A DNA stretch of 64,000 nucleotides from Variovorax sp. PBL-H6 (GCF_901827155.1 NZ_LR594659.1:1736001-1800000); one strand, 5' to 3'; shown: positions 1 to 10,050, numbered from the stretch's first letter. The notes: generated by a model from the letters alone, not told the origin. Made by a program: numbers and translations.

Positions 1-229
1 CATGACCGTCGCGCACCATGGCGCTCGCGTAGTAAAGCGGCTGCCCATCGCCACGCGCCTCGGGCATCTGCACCCAGGGGTGGATGCGTTCGCGCGGCGG
101 CCGGCTGCAGGCACCGCTGGCGAGCGCCAGCGAAGCAGCCATCAACGCCAGCACGCGGCGGCGGTCGAGCGCCGGGGCGGTCGGATGGAAGGTGAGCGGT
201 TCGCCGTGATCGTGTGTCATTGCGCTCAT
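1..229 (-). CDS. Alternative complex III-type Fe-S/molybdopterin-like subunit (ActB-like), N-terminus only
   Basis: Only the first 76 codons lie in the window; the gene runs off the left edge. The start ATG at 229 overlaps the stop of the upstream pentaheme cytochrome gene in an ATGA arrangement, so the two are translationally coupled. The N-terminus carries a twin-arginine-like signal (DRRRVLALMAASLALASGAC, about residues 23-42), followed by RERIHPWVQMPE and LYYASAMVRDG. Such segments start the exported Fe-S/molybdopterin-family subunit (ActB) of alternative complex III, a quinol:electron acceptor oxidoreductase. The cofactor motifs lie outside the window, so the call rests on the N-terminus and on the preceding ActA-like gene. 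Confidence 0.7.
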   Translation of the reverse strand, partial: MSAMTHDHGEPLTFHPTAPALDRRRVLALMAASLALASGACSRPPRERIHPWVQMPEARGDGQPLYYASAMVRDGH

Positions 230-879
230 CGGTGGCAGGTCGAGCAGTCGGTCATGCGCCGCCGGTCTTCCAGCTGCATCATGCGGGCCAGGGTTGTCGC
301 GTCTTCGCCGTCCAGGCGCGGCGCGCTCATGTCGAACACCTGCTCGCGCGGGCGCAAGTGCGGCGCCGGATCGCGATGGCAGGCCACGCACCACTGCATC
401 TGCAACGGCTGGGCCCGCCAGGTCAGCGGCATCTGGTCGACCCGGCCATGGCATTCGACGCAGCCGACCCCCTTGGCCAGGTGAACGCTGTGATCGAAGT
501 AGACGAAGTCCGGCAGGTCGTGCACGCGGCGCCAGGCGATCGGTGTTCCGGTGCGCGCGCTTTCACGCAGTGGCTCCAGCACCGCGGCCTGCGTGTACAA
601 CTGCGAATGGCACGTCAGGCAGATCTGCGTGGACGGCAAGCCGGCATGACGGCCGGTCTCCACAGCGGTGTGGCAGTAGCGGCAGTCGATGCCGTCGTCG
701 CCGACGTGGTGCTTGTGGCTGAAAGGAATGGGCTGGGCCACCGGTTCGCCCAGTTGCTGGTAGGCGCTCTCGCGCCAGATCCCGAGACCCACCAGCGCCG
801 GGACCAGCATGAACAGCGCGAGGATGACCAGCAGGATGGCCAGTTCGCCGCGCCGGCTGAAGACCTGCTTCGGCCTCAT
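226..879 (-). CDS. Pentaheme c-type cytochrome, ActA-like subunit of alternative complex III
   Basis: 217 aa with one N-terminal membrane anchor (about residues 13-33) and five CxxCH haem-binding motifs starting at C66, C87, C140, C164 and C212. A membrane-anchored pentaheme protein encoded immediately before an exported Fe-S/molybdopterin-like subunit is the arrangement of alternative complex III, where ActA passes electrons from quinol towards cytochrome oxidase on the periplasmic side. Spacings FSHKHH and FVYFDHSVH provide additional histidines that could act as distal haem ligands. It overlaps the CDF transporter gene upstream by 4 bp (ATGA) and the ActB-like gene downstream by 4 bp. A generic cytochrome c3/c7-type protein is the alternative reading. 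Confidence 0.8.
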   Translation of the reverse strand: MRPKQVFSRRGELAILLVILALFMLVPALVGLGIWRESAYQQLGEPVAQPIPFSHKHHVGDDGIDCRYCHTAVETGRHAGLPSTQICLTCHSQLYTQAAVLEPLRESARTGTPIAWRRVHDLPDFVYFDHSVHLAKGVGCVECHGRVDQMPLTWRAQPLQMQWCVACHRDPAPHLRPREQVFDMSAPRLDGEDATTLARMMQLEDRRRMTDCSTCHR

Positions 880-1775
880 GCGCTGCGTCCCTCGATATAG
901 ATGCGGCGGATCTTCGGGAAGCGTTCCCCGATGCTCTTTTCGATGCGCTCTATCGCCGATGCGGTATCGCTCGCCGGCGTTTCGGGTTCGAACACCACAT
1001 CCAGCGTCATCAGCACTTCGTCGGCGCCGATGTACATCGAGCGCACCGGCCCCGTGTCGCGGACGCCGGCTTCCTCGCGCACGATTGCGCGTATCGCGGC
1101 GGCGGTCTCCGGCGCGACGCCTTCGCCGACCAGGAGCCCGCGGGACTCGCTGATCAGCAGCACCGCCACGCCGGCCAGCAGCAGGCCGATCAGGACCGAC
1201 GCGGCGCCGTCCAGCGCCGGCATTTGCAGGTGGTGACTGAGGAAGATGCCGGCCGCCGCGATGGCCAGGCCGGCCAGCGCGGCCGAGTCTTCCGCGAGCA
1301 CCGTGTAGTTGGCCGGGTCCTTGCTGGCATGCAGCGCCTTCCAGAACGGCGTGTCGCCGCGCTGCCGCGAGAACTGGCGCCAGGCAATGGTGAAGCTGAT
1401 GCCTTCGAACACGGCGGCGCAGCCGAGCACGACGTAGTTCCAGAAAGGGTCCTGCAGCGCAGTCGGCTCGCGCATGTGCAGGATGCCCTCGTACATCGAC
1501 ACGCCACCCCCCAGCCCGAAGATCAGCACCGCGACGATCAAGCTCCAGAAGTAGAGCTCCTTGCCGTACCCGAACGGATGTTGCGCCGTGGCCGCGCGTT
1601 GGCTGCGGCTCAGGCCGACCAGCAACAAGCCGCCATTGCCGGAGTCCACCAGCGAGTGGACGCCTTCGGACACCATGGCTGAGCTGCCCGTGAAGGCTGC
1701 GACCGTGAACTTGGTCGCCGCGATGGCGACGTTGGCGGCGATCGCGCCGTAGACGGCGATCCTGGATTCGGCCAT
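876..1775 (-). CDS. Cation diffusion facilitator (CDF) family transporter
   Basis: 299 aa with about six membrane segments and a short C-terminal cytoplasmic domain, the usual CDF length. The transmembrane metal site in TM2 is visible as HSLVD (H40, D44). The TM5 counterpart is YTVLAEDSAALAG (E162-D163), the variant seen in the SLC30A9-like branch rather than the classical HxxxD. CDF proteins export divalent cations such as Zn2+ or Fe2+ by proton antiport. The ORF overlaps the start of the pentaheme cytochrome by 4 bp, so the transporter leads the respiratory operon; whether it supplies or removes metal for that complex is unknown. The metal specificity cannot be read from the sequence. Confidence 0.9.
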   Translation of the reverse strand: MAESRIAVYGAIAANVAIAATKFTVAAFTGSSAMVSEGVHSLVDSGNGGLLLVGLSRSQRAATAQHPFGYGKELYFWSLIVAVLIFGLGGGVSMYEGILHMREPTALQDPFWNYVVLGCAAVFEGISFTIAWRQFSRQRGDTPFWKALHASKDPANYTVLAEDSAALAGLAIAAAGIFLSHHLQMPALDGAASVLIGLLLAGVAVLLISESRGLLVGEGVAPETAAAIRAIVREEAGVRDTGPVRSMYIGADEVLMTLDVVFEPETPASDTASAIERIEKSIGERFPKIRRIYIEGRSA

Positions 1776-1779
1776 GGTT

Positions 1780-2022
1780 TCAATCGCTGCTCGCGGTCCG
1801 GGCCGCGCTGAGCGCCAGCGCCGCCGTGATGGTCAGCAGCAAACTCGAATCGGCCGCCTGGCTTCCGTCATGGCCGACGTCGCTGCCGATGGCGTTCGTG
1901 CCTGCCTCGAAGCCGGGCAGACAACACCAGTCGATCGAGCCGAAGCGCGAAACCAGCGCCAGAGTGCGGCCATCGCCAATGGCGGCGTACTCTTCGATGG
2001 AGGGATCGTCCCGTGCTTGCAT
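1780..2022 (-). pseudogene. Remnant of a GH15-family glycosidase N-terminus
   Basis: An 80-codon ORF starts [20 protein letters not shown] and continues [20 protein letters not shown], which closely resembles the first 40 residues of bacterial GH15 glucoamylase/trehalase-like proteins (IEDYALIGD...TAALVSRDGSIDWLCLP). After GFEA the similarity stops and the remaining 40 residues are low-complexity and unrelated, whereas intact GH15 enzymes are about 600 aa. It ends 4 bp before the CDF start codon on the same strand. I read it as a truncated gene remnant. It may still be translated as a leader of the CDF operon, but no function is claimed. Confidence 0.55.
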
Positions 2023-3407
<1,385 letters not shown>

Positions 3408-3439
3408 CCGCGCCCACCGCCCTCAAGGCCGTTTCAACG

Positions 3440-3976
3440 ATGGCGTGGCTCGAGAAGCTGGAGGAGGGCCTGATCGCCCTGCTCCTGGCGTCGATGACGG
3501 CGATCACCTTTGGGCAGGTGGTCGCACGGTATCTCTTCAACTACAGCTTCGTCTGGGCACTCGAGCTCACGACGGTGCTGTTCGCCTGGCTGATCTTCCT
3601 GGGCATGTCCTATGGCGTCCGCGTTGGCGCGCACATCGGCGTCGATGCCGCGGTCAAGTTGCTCGGCCCGCGCGCCGCGCGAGCGGTCGCCTGTGTCGCC
3701 GCCGTGCTCTGTCTGCTCTATGCGGTCATCTTCGTCGTCGGTGGCGCTATCTACCTGCAGAAGATGTACTCGATCGGCATCGAGATGCAGGACATCCCAC
3801 TTCCTCAGTGGGTGCCACGGCTGGTGTTGCCCTTCGGGTTCTCGCTCCTGGCCTTGCGCTTCTGCCAGGCGTTGTACCGCGCGATCCGGGGCAGGGATGT
3901 GCGCCTGATCGGCGACGAAGCCGAGGATGCGCTGAAGCTGCGAGCGGATGCGCCGACGCGCTCGGAACAGGAATGA
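3440..3976 (+). CDS. dctQ: TRAP transporter small permease, DctQ family
   Basis: 178 aa with four predicted membrane segments, the expected size for DctQ. The ATG at 3440 starts MAWLEKLEEGLIALLLASM; the in-frame extension upstream would run into the dctP coding region and is rejected. The segment FVWALELTTVLFAWLIFLGMSYGVR is characteristic of the family. The stop overlaps the DctM start (ATGA at 3973-3976), showing translational coupling. The gene lies 32 bp after dctP, and together the three form a complete sodium-driven TRAP system. Confidence 0.92.
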   Translation: MAWLEKLEEGLIALLLASMTAITFGQVVARYLFNYSFVWALELTTVLFAWLIFLGMSYGVRVGAHIGVDAAVKLLGPRAARAVACVAAVLCLLYAVIFVVGGAIYLQKMYSIGIEMQDIPLPQWVPRLVLPFGFSLLALRFCQALYRAIRGRDVRLIGDEAEDALKLRADAPTRSEQE

Positions 3977-5250
3977 CCACCGCCTCCCTCTTCGCCATGC
4001 TGTTCGTGTTCATGGCGCTCGGCATGCCGGTGGCGGTGGCGCTGGGACTGTCATCCGCACTGACGATTCTCTTGTTCGGTCAGGATTCGATTGCGTCCTT
4101 GTCGCTGAAACTGTTCGAGACTTCCGAGCACTACACCTTGCTGGCGATCCCTTTCTTCCTGCTGTCCGGCGCCTTCATGACGACCGGAGGTGTGGCGAAG
4201 CGCATGATCGTCTTCGCGAACGCCTGCATCGGCCATCTGCGCGGTGGACTGGCGATGGCCTCGGTCTTGGCCTGCATGCTGTTCGCCGCTGTGTCCGGTT
4301 CGTCGCCGGCCACCGTGGTCGCGGTGGGCTCGATCGTGATCGCGGGCATGGTCAAGGCCGGCTACTCGCAACCCTTCGCTGCCGGCGTGATCTGCAACGC
4401 CGGCACGCTGGGAATCCTCATTCCGCCCTCCATCGTCATGGTCGTCTATGGCGCGGCGACCGAAACGTCGGTTGGAAAACTCTTCATGGCCGGCGTGATT
4501 CCCGGCCTCGTGCTGGGCCTGATGCTGATGGGGGCCATTTATGTCCGCGCCCGGATGATCAACCTGCCGCGTCAGCCGCGCGCCAGCTGGCGCGAGGTAC
4601 TCGCCGCGGGTCGCAAGTCGCTTTGGGGGCTCATGCTGCTGGTCATCATTCTGGGCGGCATCTATGGCGGCGTGTTCACGCCGACCGAAGCCGCTGCTGC
4701 GGCGGCGGTGTACTCGTTCGTCGTTGCGGTCTTCGTCTATGGCGACATCGGCCTCAAGGACGTGCCGCGCGTGCTCGTCGATGCGGCAAAGGTCACGGTG
4801 ATGTTGATGTTCATCGTCGCCAACGCGTTGCTGTTCGCGCATGTGCTGACCACCGAGAGAATTCCGCAGACGATTGCCGGGCAGATCGTCGGCATGGGCC
4901 TGGCGCCCTGGCAGTTCCTGATCGTCGTCAATGTGCTGCTGCTGATTGCCGGCGCCTTCATGGAGCCGACCGGCATCATCCTGATCCTGGCGCCGATCCT
5001 GTTTCCGATTGCCACCACGCTGGGTATCGATCCGGTGCATCTCGGCATCATCATGGTCGTGAACCTGGAGATAGGCATGGTGACCCCCCCTGTCGGGCTC
5101 AACCTGTTCGTCACTTCCGGCATCACCGGCATGTCCGTGATGCAGGTCGTTCGCGCGGCCCTGCCTTGGCTCGTGATCCTGCTGGTCTTCCTGGTCCTCG
5201 TTACCTACGTTGCGCCCTTGGCCTTGTTCCTGCCGGGGCTGCTGTTCTGA
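3973..5250 (+). CDS. dctM: TRAP transporter large permease, DctM family
   Basis: 425 aa with about a dozen hydrophobic segments, normal for the DctM transport subunit. Typical stretches are ALGMPVAVALGLSS, GSSPATVVAVGSIVIAGM, GTLGILIPPSIVMVVYG and LEIGMVTPPVGLNLFV, all conserved in the ion-transporter superfamily. It overlaps dctQ by 4 bp. Coupled to Na+ import, it moves the ligand delivered by DctP across the inner membrane. The next gene starts 133 bp downstream, after a short tandem repeat. Confidence 0.94.
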   Translation: MTTASLFAMLFVFMALGMPVAVALGLSSALTILLFGQDSIASLSLKLFETSEHYTLLAIPFFLLSGAFMTTGGVAKRMIVFANACIGHLRGGLAMASVLACMLFAAVSGSSPATVVAVGSIVIAGMVKAGYSQPFAAGVICNAGTLGILIPPSIVMVVYGAATETSVGKLFMAGVIPGLVLGLMLMGAIYVRARMINLPRQPRASWREVLAAGRKSLWGLMLLVIILGGIYGGVFTPTEAAAAAAVYSFVVAVFVYGDIGLKDVPRVLVDAAKVTVMLMFIVANALLFAHVLTTERIPQTIAGQIVGMGLAPWQFLIVVNVLLLIAGAFMEPTGIILILAPILFPIATTLGIDPVHLGIIMVVNLEIGMVTPPVGLNLFVTSGITGMSVMQVVRAALPWLVILLVFLVLVTYVAPLALFLPGLLF

Positions 5251-5331
5251 AGGGGCCGGTCCGCTCCCGTCTCGTTCCCGGTCCGCGCTGGCAGCTCCTG
5301 GCGACGCTTTTTCGTGCACCGCCGAAAATGC

Positions 5332-5359
5332 CATCGACCATCGACCATCGACCATCGAC
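5332..5359 (+). repeat. Four copies of the 7-bp tandem repeat catcgac
   Basis: The unit catcgac is repeated four times without a mismatch between the dctM stop and the antiporter start, ending 23 bp before the ATG at 5383. A 7-bp unit so close to a start codon could change ribosome-site or promoter spacing if the copy number varies by slippage. Confidence 0.85.
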
Positions 5360-5382
5360 TAACGACCAACGGACCTCCCGGA

Positions 5383-6630
5383 ATGCTCGACATCACGGCC
5401 ATCTGTCTCGTCACCACTGCGCTCCTTGCCTACCTGAACCATCGCTTCGTCCGGCTGCCGACGACGATCGGCGTGATGGTGATCGCACTGGGCCTGTCGC
5501 TGGCGATCGTCCTGCTCGATGTACTGGGGCTCGACTATGGCCTTCGGCAGTACGAGGAATCCTTCGTGCGCTCGATCGACTTCTCGGACGTGCTGATGCG
5601 GGGCATGCTGTCCTTGCTGCTCTTCGCGGGCGCGCTCCATGTCGACCTGAGGGAACTGAAGTCCTACCGCTGGCAGGTCGGTGCCCTGGCGCTGGTGGGC
5701 ACGCTCGCGTCGACGCTGGTCGTGGGCTTCGGCATGTGGTTGGTGCTGCCCTGGATCGGCGTTGCGTTGCCGCTGCTGCATTGCCTCTTGTTCGGCGCTT
5801 TGATCTCACCCACCGATCCGATTGCGGTGATGGGCATCCTCAAGTCGGCCGATGCGCCGAAGAACCTGGAACTCGTGGTGGCGGGCGAGTCGCTCTTCAA
5901 TGACGGCATCGGCGTCGTGCTGTTCGCGCTCGTCCTGGGCATGGTGGCCAGCGGCAACACGCCCACGGCGGGGGCTGCGCTCCAACTGCTGGCGCTCGAG
6001 GCCGGCGGCGGGATCGTCTTCGGCCTGGGGCTGGGCTTCGTCACCTACCGTCTGCTCAAGAGCGTGGACCAGTACCAGGTCGAGGTCCTGCTGACGCTGG
6101 CAGCAGTGCTCGGCGGCTATGCGCTCGCGACCCATCTCCACATCTCGGGGCCGCTGGCCATGGTGGTCGCAGGCCTGATGATCGGCAACCAGGGGCGGGC
6201 GTATGCCATGTCAGACACCACGCAGCGCTACATCGACATGTTCTGGGAGCTGATCGACGAGATCCTGAACGCGGTGCTGTTCGTGCTGATCGGGATGGAA
6301 GTGCTCCGGATCGAATTCACCGCGTCCCTGCTCCTTGGCGGTGCGACGGCGATCGTGATGACGCTCCTGGCGCGCTGGCTCACGGTCGGCGTGCCAGTCA
6401 GGGCGCTGTGCGGCTTCTTCCGCCTGCCGCCCGGCTCCTGGCGCGTGCTGACCTGGGGCGGCCTGCGCGGGGGGATCTCGGTGGCGCTCGCGCTCTCGCT
6501 GTCTTCCGGCGAGGAACGGGAGGCGATCCTGGCCTTCACCTACTGCACCGTGGTTTTCTCCATCCTGGTACAGGGGTTGACGATTGGGCGCGTCATCCGG
6601 CGGGCGGTCTCCTCCGGCGCTGGCAACTGA
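5383..6630 (+). CDS. CPA1-family Na+/H+ antiporter (NhaP type)
   Basis: 415 aa with about 12 membrane segments. Diagnostic CPA1 features are ISPTDPIAVMGILK and GESLFNDGIGVVLFALVLG, which contains the Asn-Asp ion-binding pair, and WGGLRGGISVALALSLS near the C-terminus. The ATG at 5383 starts MLDITAICLVTTALLAYLNH; the upstream in-frame extension runs through the 7-bp repeats and is unlikely to be coding. The protein exchanges internal sodium (possibly potassium) for external protons. The TRAP transporter upstream is Na+-driven, so co-placement could help recycle sodium, but co-transcription is not shown. It converges with the TPP enzyme gene 70 bp downstream. Confidence 0.9.
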   Translation: MLDITAICLVTTALLAYLNHRFVRLPTTIGVMVIALGLSLAIVLLDVLGLDYGLRQYEESFVRSIDFSDVLMRGMLSLLLFAGALHVDLRELKSYRWQVGALALVGTLASTLVVGFGMWLVLPWIGVALPLLHCLLFGALISPTDPIAVMGILKSADAPKNLELVVAGESLFNDGIGVVLFALVLGMVASGNTPTAGAALQLLALEAGGGIVFGLGLGFVTYRLLKSVDQYQVEVLLTLAAVLGGYALATHLHISGPLAMVVAGLMIGNQGRAYAMSDTTQRYIDMFWELIDEILNAVLFVLIGMEVLRIEFTASLLLGGATAIVMTLLARWLTVGVPVRALCGFFRLPPGSWRVLTWGGLRGGISVALALSLSSGEEREAILAFTYCTVVFSILVQGLTIGRVIRRAVSSGAGN

Positions 6631-6700
6631 GCGACAAGAGGCGCTCGGCGAGCGAGCGTGCAGTCTCGAAAGATCCTGCGCGCCGCGCTCGATCTCGATC

Positions 6701-8335
6701 TCACTTGAGGGAACGGTCCACCGAAACGTCGGGATGGCAACAGACTTCGATCACCGCGGGCCCCCTCACGGACATGGCCTGCTCGACCACGCTGGAAGCG
6801 TCCTCGGCGTGCTCGATCCTGAAGCCGCGGGCTCCGAATGCGTCGGCGAGCCGGCAGAAATCAGGGTTCGCCAGGTCGGTGCCACTGACCCGGTTCGGAA
6901 AGTGGCGCTGCTGGTGTGTGCGGATCGTGCCGTACGAGCCATTGTTGGAAACCACCACCCGAAGATTCAGTCTTCGGTCGACCGCGGTAATCAGCTCGTT
7001 GCCGTTCATGAGGAAGCCTCCATCGCCGACAAATGCGATGACCTCCCGCCCCGGGTGGCGAAGTCCGGCCGCCACGGCAGACGGCACACCCGTGCCCATC
7101 GCGCCGCAAGCGGATCCCAGCAGGCGGTTCTCCGGCGTCATCTTGAAGATGCGATGGACCCAGGAAGCGAAGTTTCCGGAGTCCGTCGTCAGGATGGCGT
7201 CACGCTTGGCCAGGCGGCTCAACGCCGTGACCGCATGCCCCATTACATCGTCGGCGGCCAGGTGGTCGGGCTGCCAGCCGCTCGAGCGATTCGCCGCTTC
7301 GGCGACACGATGCATCCAGGTCGCCGACGTCGCGGCCGGCTTGCCATGGCGCAGTGCCGCGCGCACGAACGCATGCGAAGAAGAGACGATGGGCAGCTCC
7401 GTCTGGAAATGCCTGCCGATCATCCCGGCGTCGGGATACACATGGACCAGCCGCTGAGGCTGCGGATCCTGCCGGGGAAAGGCGAAGCCGAGAGACGACA
7501 CGTCGCCCAGCCGGCTGCCGATGGCGATCAGCAGGTCCGCTTCGCTGAAGAGCGCCGCGTGGGCCGGTGACGCGAAGAAGCCCAGCTGGCCGATCCAATG
7601 AGGATCCAGGTTGGAGAACTGATCCTGGTTCTTGTTGGTCAGCGCCACCGGCACGTCCCAGAGACCGACCAGCTCCTGCAGGTCCCGGCGGAACTCGGGC
7701 GTGCGGCATTCGCCCCCCACCAGGACGATAGGTCGGCGCGCACTGGCGAGCAGCTCATGAACGCGTCCGGCCTCTTCCAGGCTGGCGGCGGGAACGGCAA
7801 GACCGTGCACCCGCACGGGCTGTTTCTCCATCACCTCCGTCAGGATGTCCTCCGGCATCTCGACGGCCACCGGACCTGGCGTGCCCGACGAGGCAGCGAC
7901 AAAGGCCCGGCCCATGATCTCGCCCACCGACCCGGCCCGATCGATGCGGGCGGACCACTTGAGCAACCCGGAGAACGCCTTGGAAGTGTCGATCTCCTGC
8001 ACGGCGCCCCTGCCCAGATTCGGACGATCCACCTGCCCGATCAGGAGGATGAGAGGGATCGCTTCTTCGGACGCCACATGCACGCCGATCGCGGCGTTGA
8101 ACGCACCTGGGCCACGGCTCGCCATGACGATCCCGGGTCGGCCGGTCAGCTTGGCGTCGGCGATCGCAGCCAGTGCTGCCGAACCTTCGTGGCGGCAGGT
8201 GACCAGATCGAAGTCACGCCGCTCGTGCAGCGCGTCCAGGAGCGCCAGGAAGCTCTCGCCGGGAACGCTGAAACCACGGTCCACGCCGTGCGCCACCAGG
8301 CAATCGACAACGGCGTCGGCAACTCGATACCCCAT
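6701..8335 (-). CDS. Thiamine diphosphate-dependent enzyme of the acetolactate synthase-like family
   Basis: 544 aa with the three-domain layout of the family. The cofactor-activating Glu is E50 in CRHEGSAALA. A central domain (about 190-330) follows, and the ThDP/Mg motif starts at G437 (GDGGFLMNGNEL) and ends at N465-N466 (NNGSYG). The ATG at 8335 was chosen because the frame upstream only shadows the neighbouring reductase. The gene lies 14 bp after the AcuI-like reductase gene, so it is probably co-transcribed. The substrate is unknown: it is not an obvious IlvB (no small subunit here) nor sulfoacetaldehyde acetyltransferase Xsc. A 2-oxoacid decarboxylase or carboligase is likely. Confidence 0.85.
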   Translation of the reverse strand: MGYRVADAVVDCLVAHGVDRGFSVPGESFLALLDALHERRDFDLVTCRHEGSAALAAIADAKLTGRPGIVMASRGPGAFNAAIGVHVASEEAIPLILLIGQVDRPNLGRGAVQEIDTSKAFSGLLKWSARIDRAGSVGEIMGRAFVAASSGTPGPVAVEMPEDILTEVMEKQPVRVHGLAVPAASLEEAGRVHELLASARRPIVLVGGECRTPEFRRDLQELVGLWDVPVALTNKNQDQFSNLDPHWIGQLGFFASPAHAALFSEADLLIAIGSRLGDVSSLGFAFPRQDPQPQRLVHVYPDAGMIGRHFQTELPIVSSSHAFVRAALRHGKPAATSATWMHRVAEAANRSSGWQPDHLAADDVMGHAVTALSRLAKRDAILTTDSGNFASWVHRIFKMTPENRLLGSACGAMGTGVPSAVAAGLRHPGREVIAFVGDGGFLMNGNELITAVDRRLNLRVVVSNNGSYGTIRTHQQRHFPNRVSGTDLANPDFCRLADAFGARGFRIEHAEDASSVVEQAMSVRGPAVIEVCCHPDVSVDRSLK

Positions 8336-8349
8336 TGCGGTCGTCCTGG

Positions 8350-9348
8350 CTAGGCGTTGGGATTGACGATCAATCGGCCGCGGACTTCTCCACGCATCAG
8401 CCGCCCTGCAGCATGGATGGCCTGGCCCAACGAGATCTCGTCGGCGATGTCTTCGAGGATCGGGCCACCCAGGTCCTGGGCCAGGCGATCCCATGCGGCC
8501 AGTCGATCGGCCTTTGGACGCATCACGCTGTCGACGCCGAGCAGGCTCACGCCACGCAGGATGAAGGGCGCGACCGAAGCCGGAAGATCGAGTCCCTGCG
8601 CCATGCCGCATGCCGCCACCGCCCCGCCGTAGCGGATCTGCGCGCATACATTTGCCAAGGTGTGGCTGCCCACCGCGTCCACGGCCGCACGCCAGCGCTC
8701 CTTTTGCAATGGCTTGCCGGGCTCGCCCAGCTCCTTGCGGTCGATCACCTCGGCCGCTCCGAGGCGGCGCAGGTAGTCCGATTCCTGGGACCGGCCGGTC
8801 GAGGCCACGACGTGGTGACCGAGGCCGGCCAGGAGCGCGACGGCGAAGCTGCCCACGCCGCCATTGGCCCCGGTGACCAGCACCGGCCCCTGCCCGGGTT
8901 TCAGGCCATGCCGTTCGAGCGACATCACGCAGAGCATGGCGGTGTAACCGGCCGTCCCGATGGCCATGGCTTCTTTCGAACTGAAGCGTTGCGGCAGCGG
9001 GATGAGCCAGTCGCCCTTCACGCGTGCGCGCTGGGCCAGTCCGCCCCAGTGGGTCTCGCCCACGCCCCAGCCATTGAGAACCACCCGGTCGCCAGACTTG
9101 AATTCGGGATGCTCGCTCTGCTCGACGACACCCGCGAAATCGATGCCCGGCACCATCGGAAAGCTTCGCACGACCGGACCCTTGCCGGTGATGGCCAGGC
9201 CATCCTTGTAGTTGAGGGTGCTGTACTCGACCCGGATCGTGACGTCACCCGCAGGAAGACGGCCCTCATCCAACTCGCTCACCGACGCGCGATAGCCCTC
9301 GGCGTCCTTCTCGATAACGATGCCTTTGAACATGCTCTCTGGTTCCAT
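8350..9348 (-). CDS. acuI: Acrylyl-CoA reductase (NADPH)-like MDR oxidoreductase, AcuI/YhdH family
   Basis: 332 aa zinc-independent medium-chain reductase. It shows [20 protein letters not shown] (42-61), the MVPGIDFAG segment typical of AcuI/YhdH, and the nucleotide-binding loop [12 protein letters not shown] (159-170). AcuI reduces toxic acryloyl-CoA to propionyl-CoA with NADPH. A second possible start (MFKGIV) is five codons downstream. The TetR gene immediately upstream (9 bp gap) resembles AcuR, the acrylate-sensing repressor that controls acuI elsewhere, and this supports the assignment. Other YhdH-type quinone reductases are the alternative. Confidence 0.85.
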   Translation of the reverse strand: MEPESMFKGIVIEKDAEGYRASVSELDEGRLPAGDVTIRVEYSTLNYKDGLAITGKGPVVRSFPMVPGIDFAGVVEQSEHPEFKSGDRVVLNGWGVGETHWGGLAQRARVKGDWLIPLPQRFSSKEAMAIGTAGYTAMLCVMSLERHGLKPGQGPVLVTGANGGVGSFAVALLAGLGHHVVASTGRSQESDYLRRLGAAEVIDRKELGEPGKPLQKERWRAAVDAVGSHTLANVCAQIRYGGAVAACGMAQGLDLPASVAPFILRGVSLLGVDSVMRPKADRLAAWDRLAQDLGGPILEDIADEISLGQAIHAAGRLMRGEVRGRLIVNPNA

Positions 9349-9357
9349 GTGAAGTTG

Positions 9358-10023
9358 CTAACGGTCCGGCCCGTGCGTGGGGAGCGCCCTGGGTTCCGCG
9401 CCAAGGCCGGCAAGAAATGCGGAGATGAAAGTGGCCAGGGGGCGGTCGCTCTGAACCAGCCTGGCGCGGAGGACCGCGCCTTCCCAGGCGATCCAGAAGA
9501 ACTCGGCCATCTGCTGCGTGTCCAGCGCGGCCGGGATGCTTCCCTCCGCCTGGGCCGCCTCGAGGCAATGCGCGACGCGCGCCTGCCAACCCAGAAGAAT
9601 GCCGTCGAGGCGCTCGCGGAATCCGGACGGCAGCGCGCCCAGTTCCTGGCCCAGATTGCCCACGAGGCACCCGCGCGTGAAGCTGTGCTTGCGCATGCCC
9701 CTCGAAGCGTCTGCGATGAAATCCGCAAGGCGGTCCAGCGGCGCCCGCGTTTCGTCCAGCAACCACTTGTCCAGCTTGCGCTTGAAGTAGTCGTCATAGG
9801 CATCCATGACGGCGGCGCCGAACGCGTCCTTGCTCTCGAAGTAGTAATAGAAGGATCCTTTGGGCACCGTCGCCCGCTTCAGCACTGCATCGAGCCCGGT
9901 CGCGCTGAAACCCTGTTCGGTGAGCAGTTCCATGCCACACCGGATCAATACGTCTCGCGTAGCCGAATAGGCTGGGGAGGAGCCGCGGCCACGCGACGCG
10001 GCGACCTTCTGTTTGCTTGTCAT
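9358..10023 (-). CDS. acuR: TetR/AcrR-family regulator, AcuR-like
   Basis: 221 aa. The N-terminal helix-turn-helix spans about residues 20-66 and includes FSATGLDAVLKRATVPKGSFYYYFESKDAFG. The C-terminal ligand domain carries RGCLVGNLGQELGALPSGFRERL, a segment shared by AcuR/NemR-type repressors. It is first in the acuR-acuI-TPP enzyme unit. A tagaccgatc half-operator lies 12 bp before the start codon, consistent with autoregulation. The inducer could be acrylate by analogy with Rhodobacter AcuR; this is inferred from the neighbouring acuI rather than from ligand residues. Confidence 0.8.
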   Translation of the reverse strand: MTSKQKVAASRGRGSSPAYSATRDVLIRCGMELLTEQGFSATGLDAVLKRATVPKGSFYYYFESKDAFGAAVMDAYDDYFKRKLDKWLLDETRAPLDRLADFIADASRGMRKHSFTRGCLVGNLGQELGALPSGFRERLDGILLGWQARVAHCLEAAQAEGSIPAALDTQQMAEFFWIAWEGAVLRARLVQSDRPLATFISAFLAGLGAEPRALPTHGPDR

Positions 10024-10034
10024 GTCGGCGAGTC

Positions 10035-10050
10035 TAGACCGATCAACTAC
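10035..10050. promoter_or_regulatory. Partial AcuR/NemR-type operator
   Basis: tagaccgatcaactac begins with an intact tagaccgatc, the left half of the tagaccgatcggtcta palindrome bound by NemR-like TetR regulators. The right half is degraded. It lies just before the tetR start codon at 10023. Confidence 0.45.

Noticed and set aside
6701..8335. TPP enzyme as sulfoacetaldehyde acetyltransferase (Xsc) to complete the sau pathway
   Set aside because: Its N-terminus and active-site segments lack the recognisable Xsc opening, it is shorter than Xsc, and it lies in the acuR-acuI unit far from the sau-like genes.
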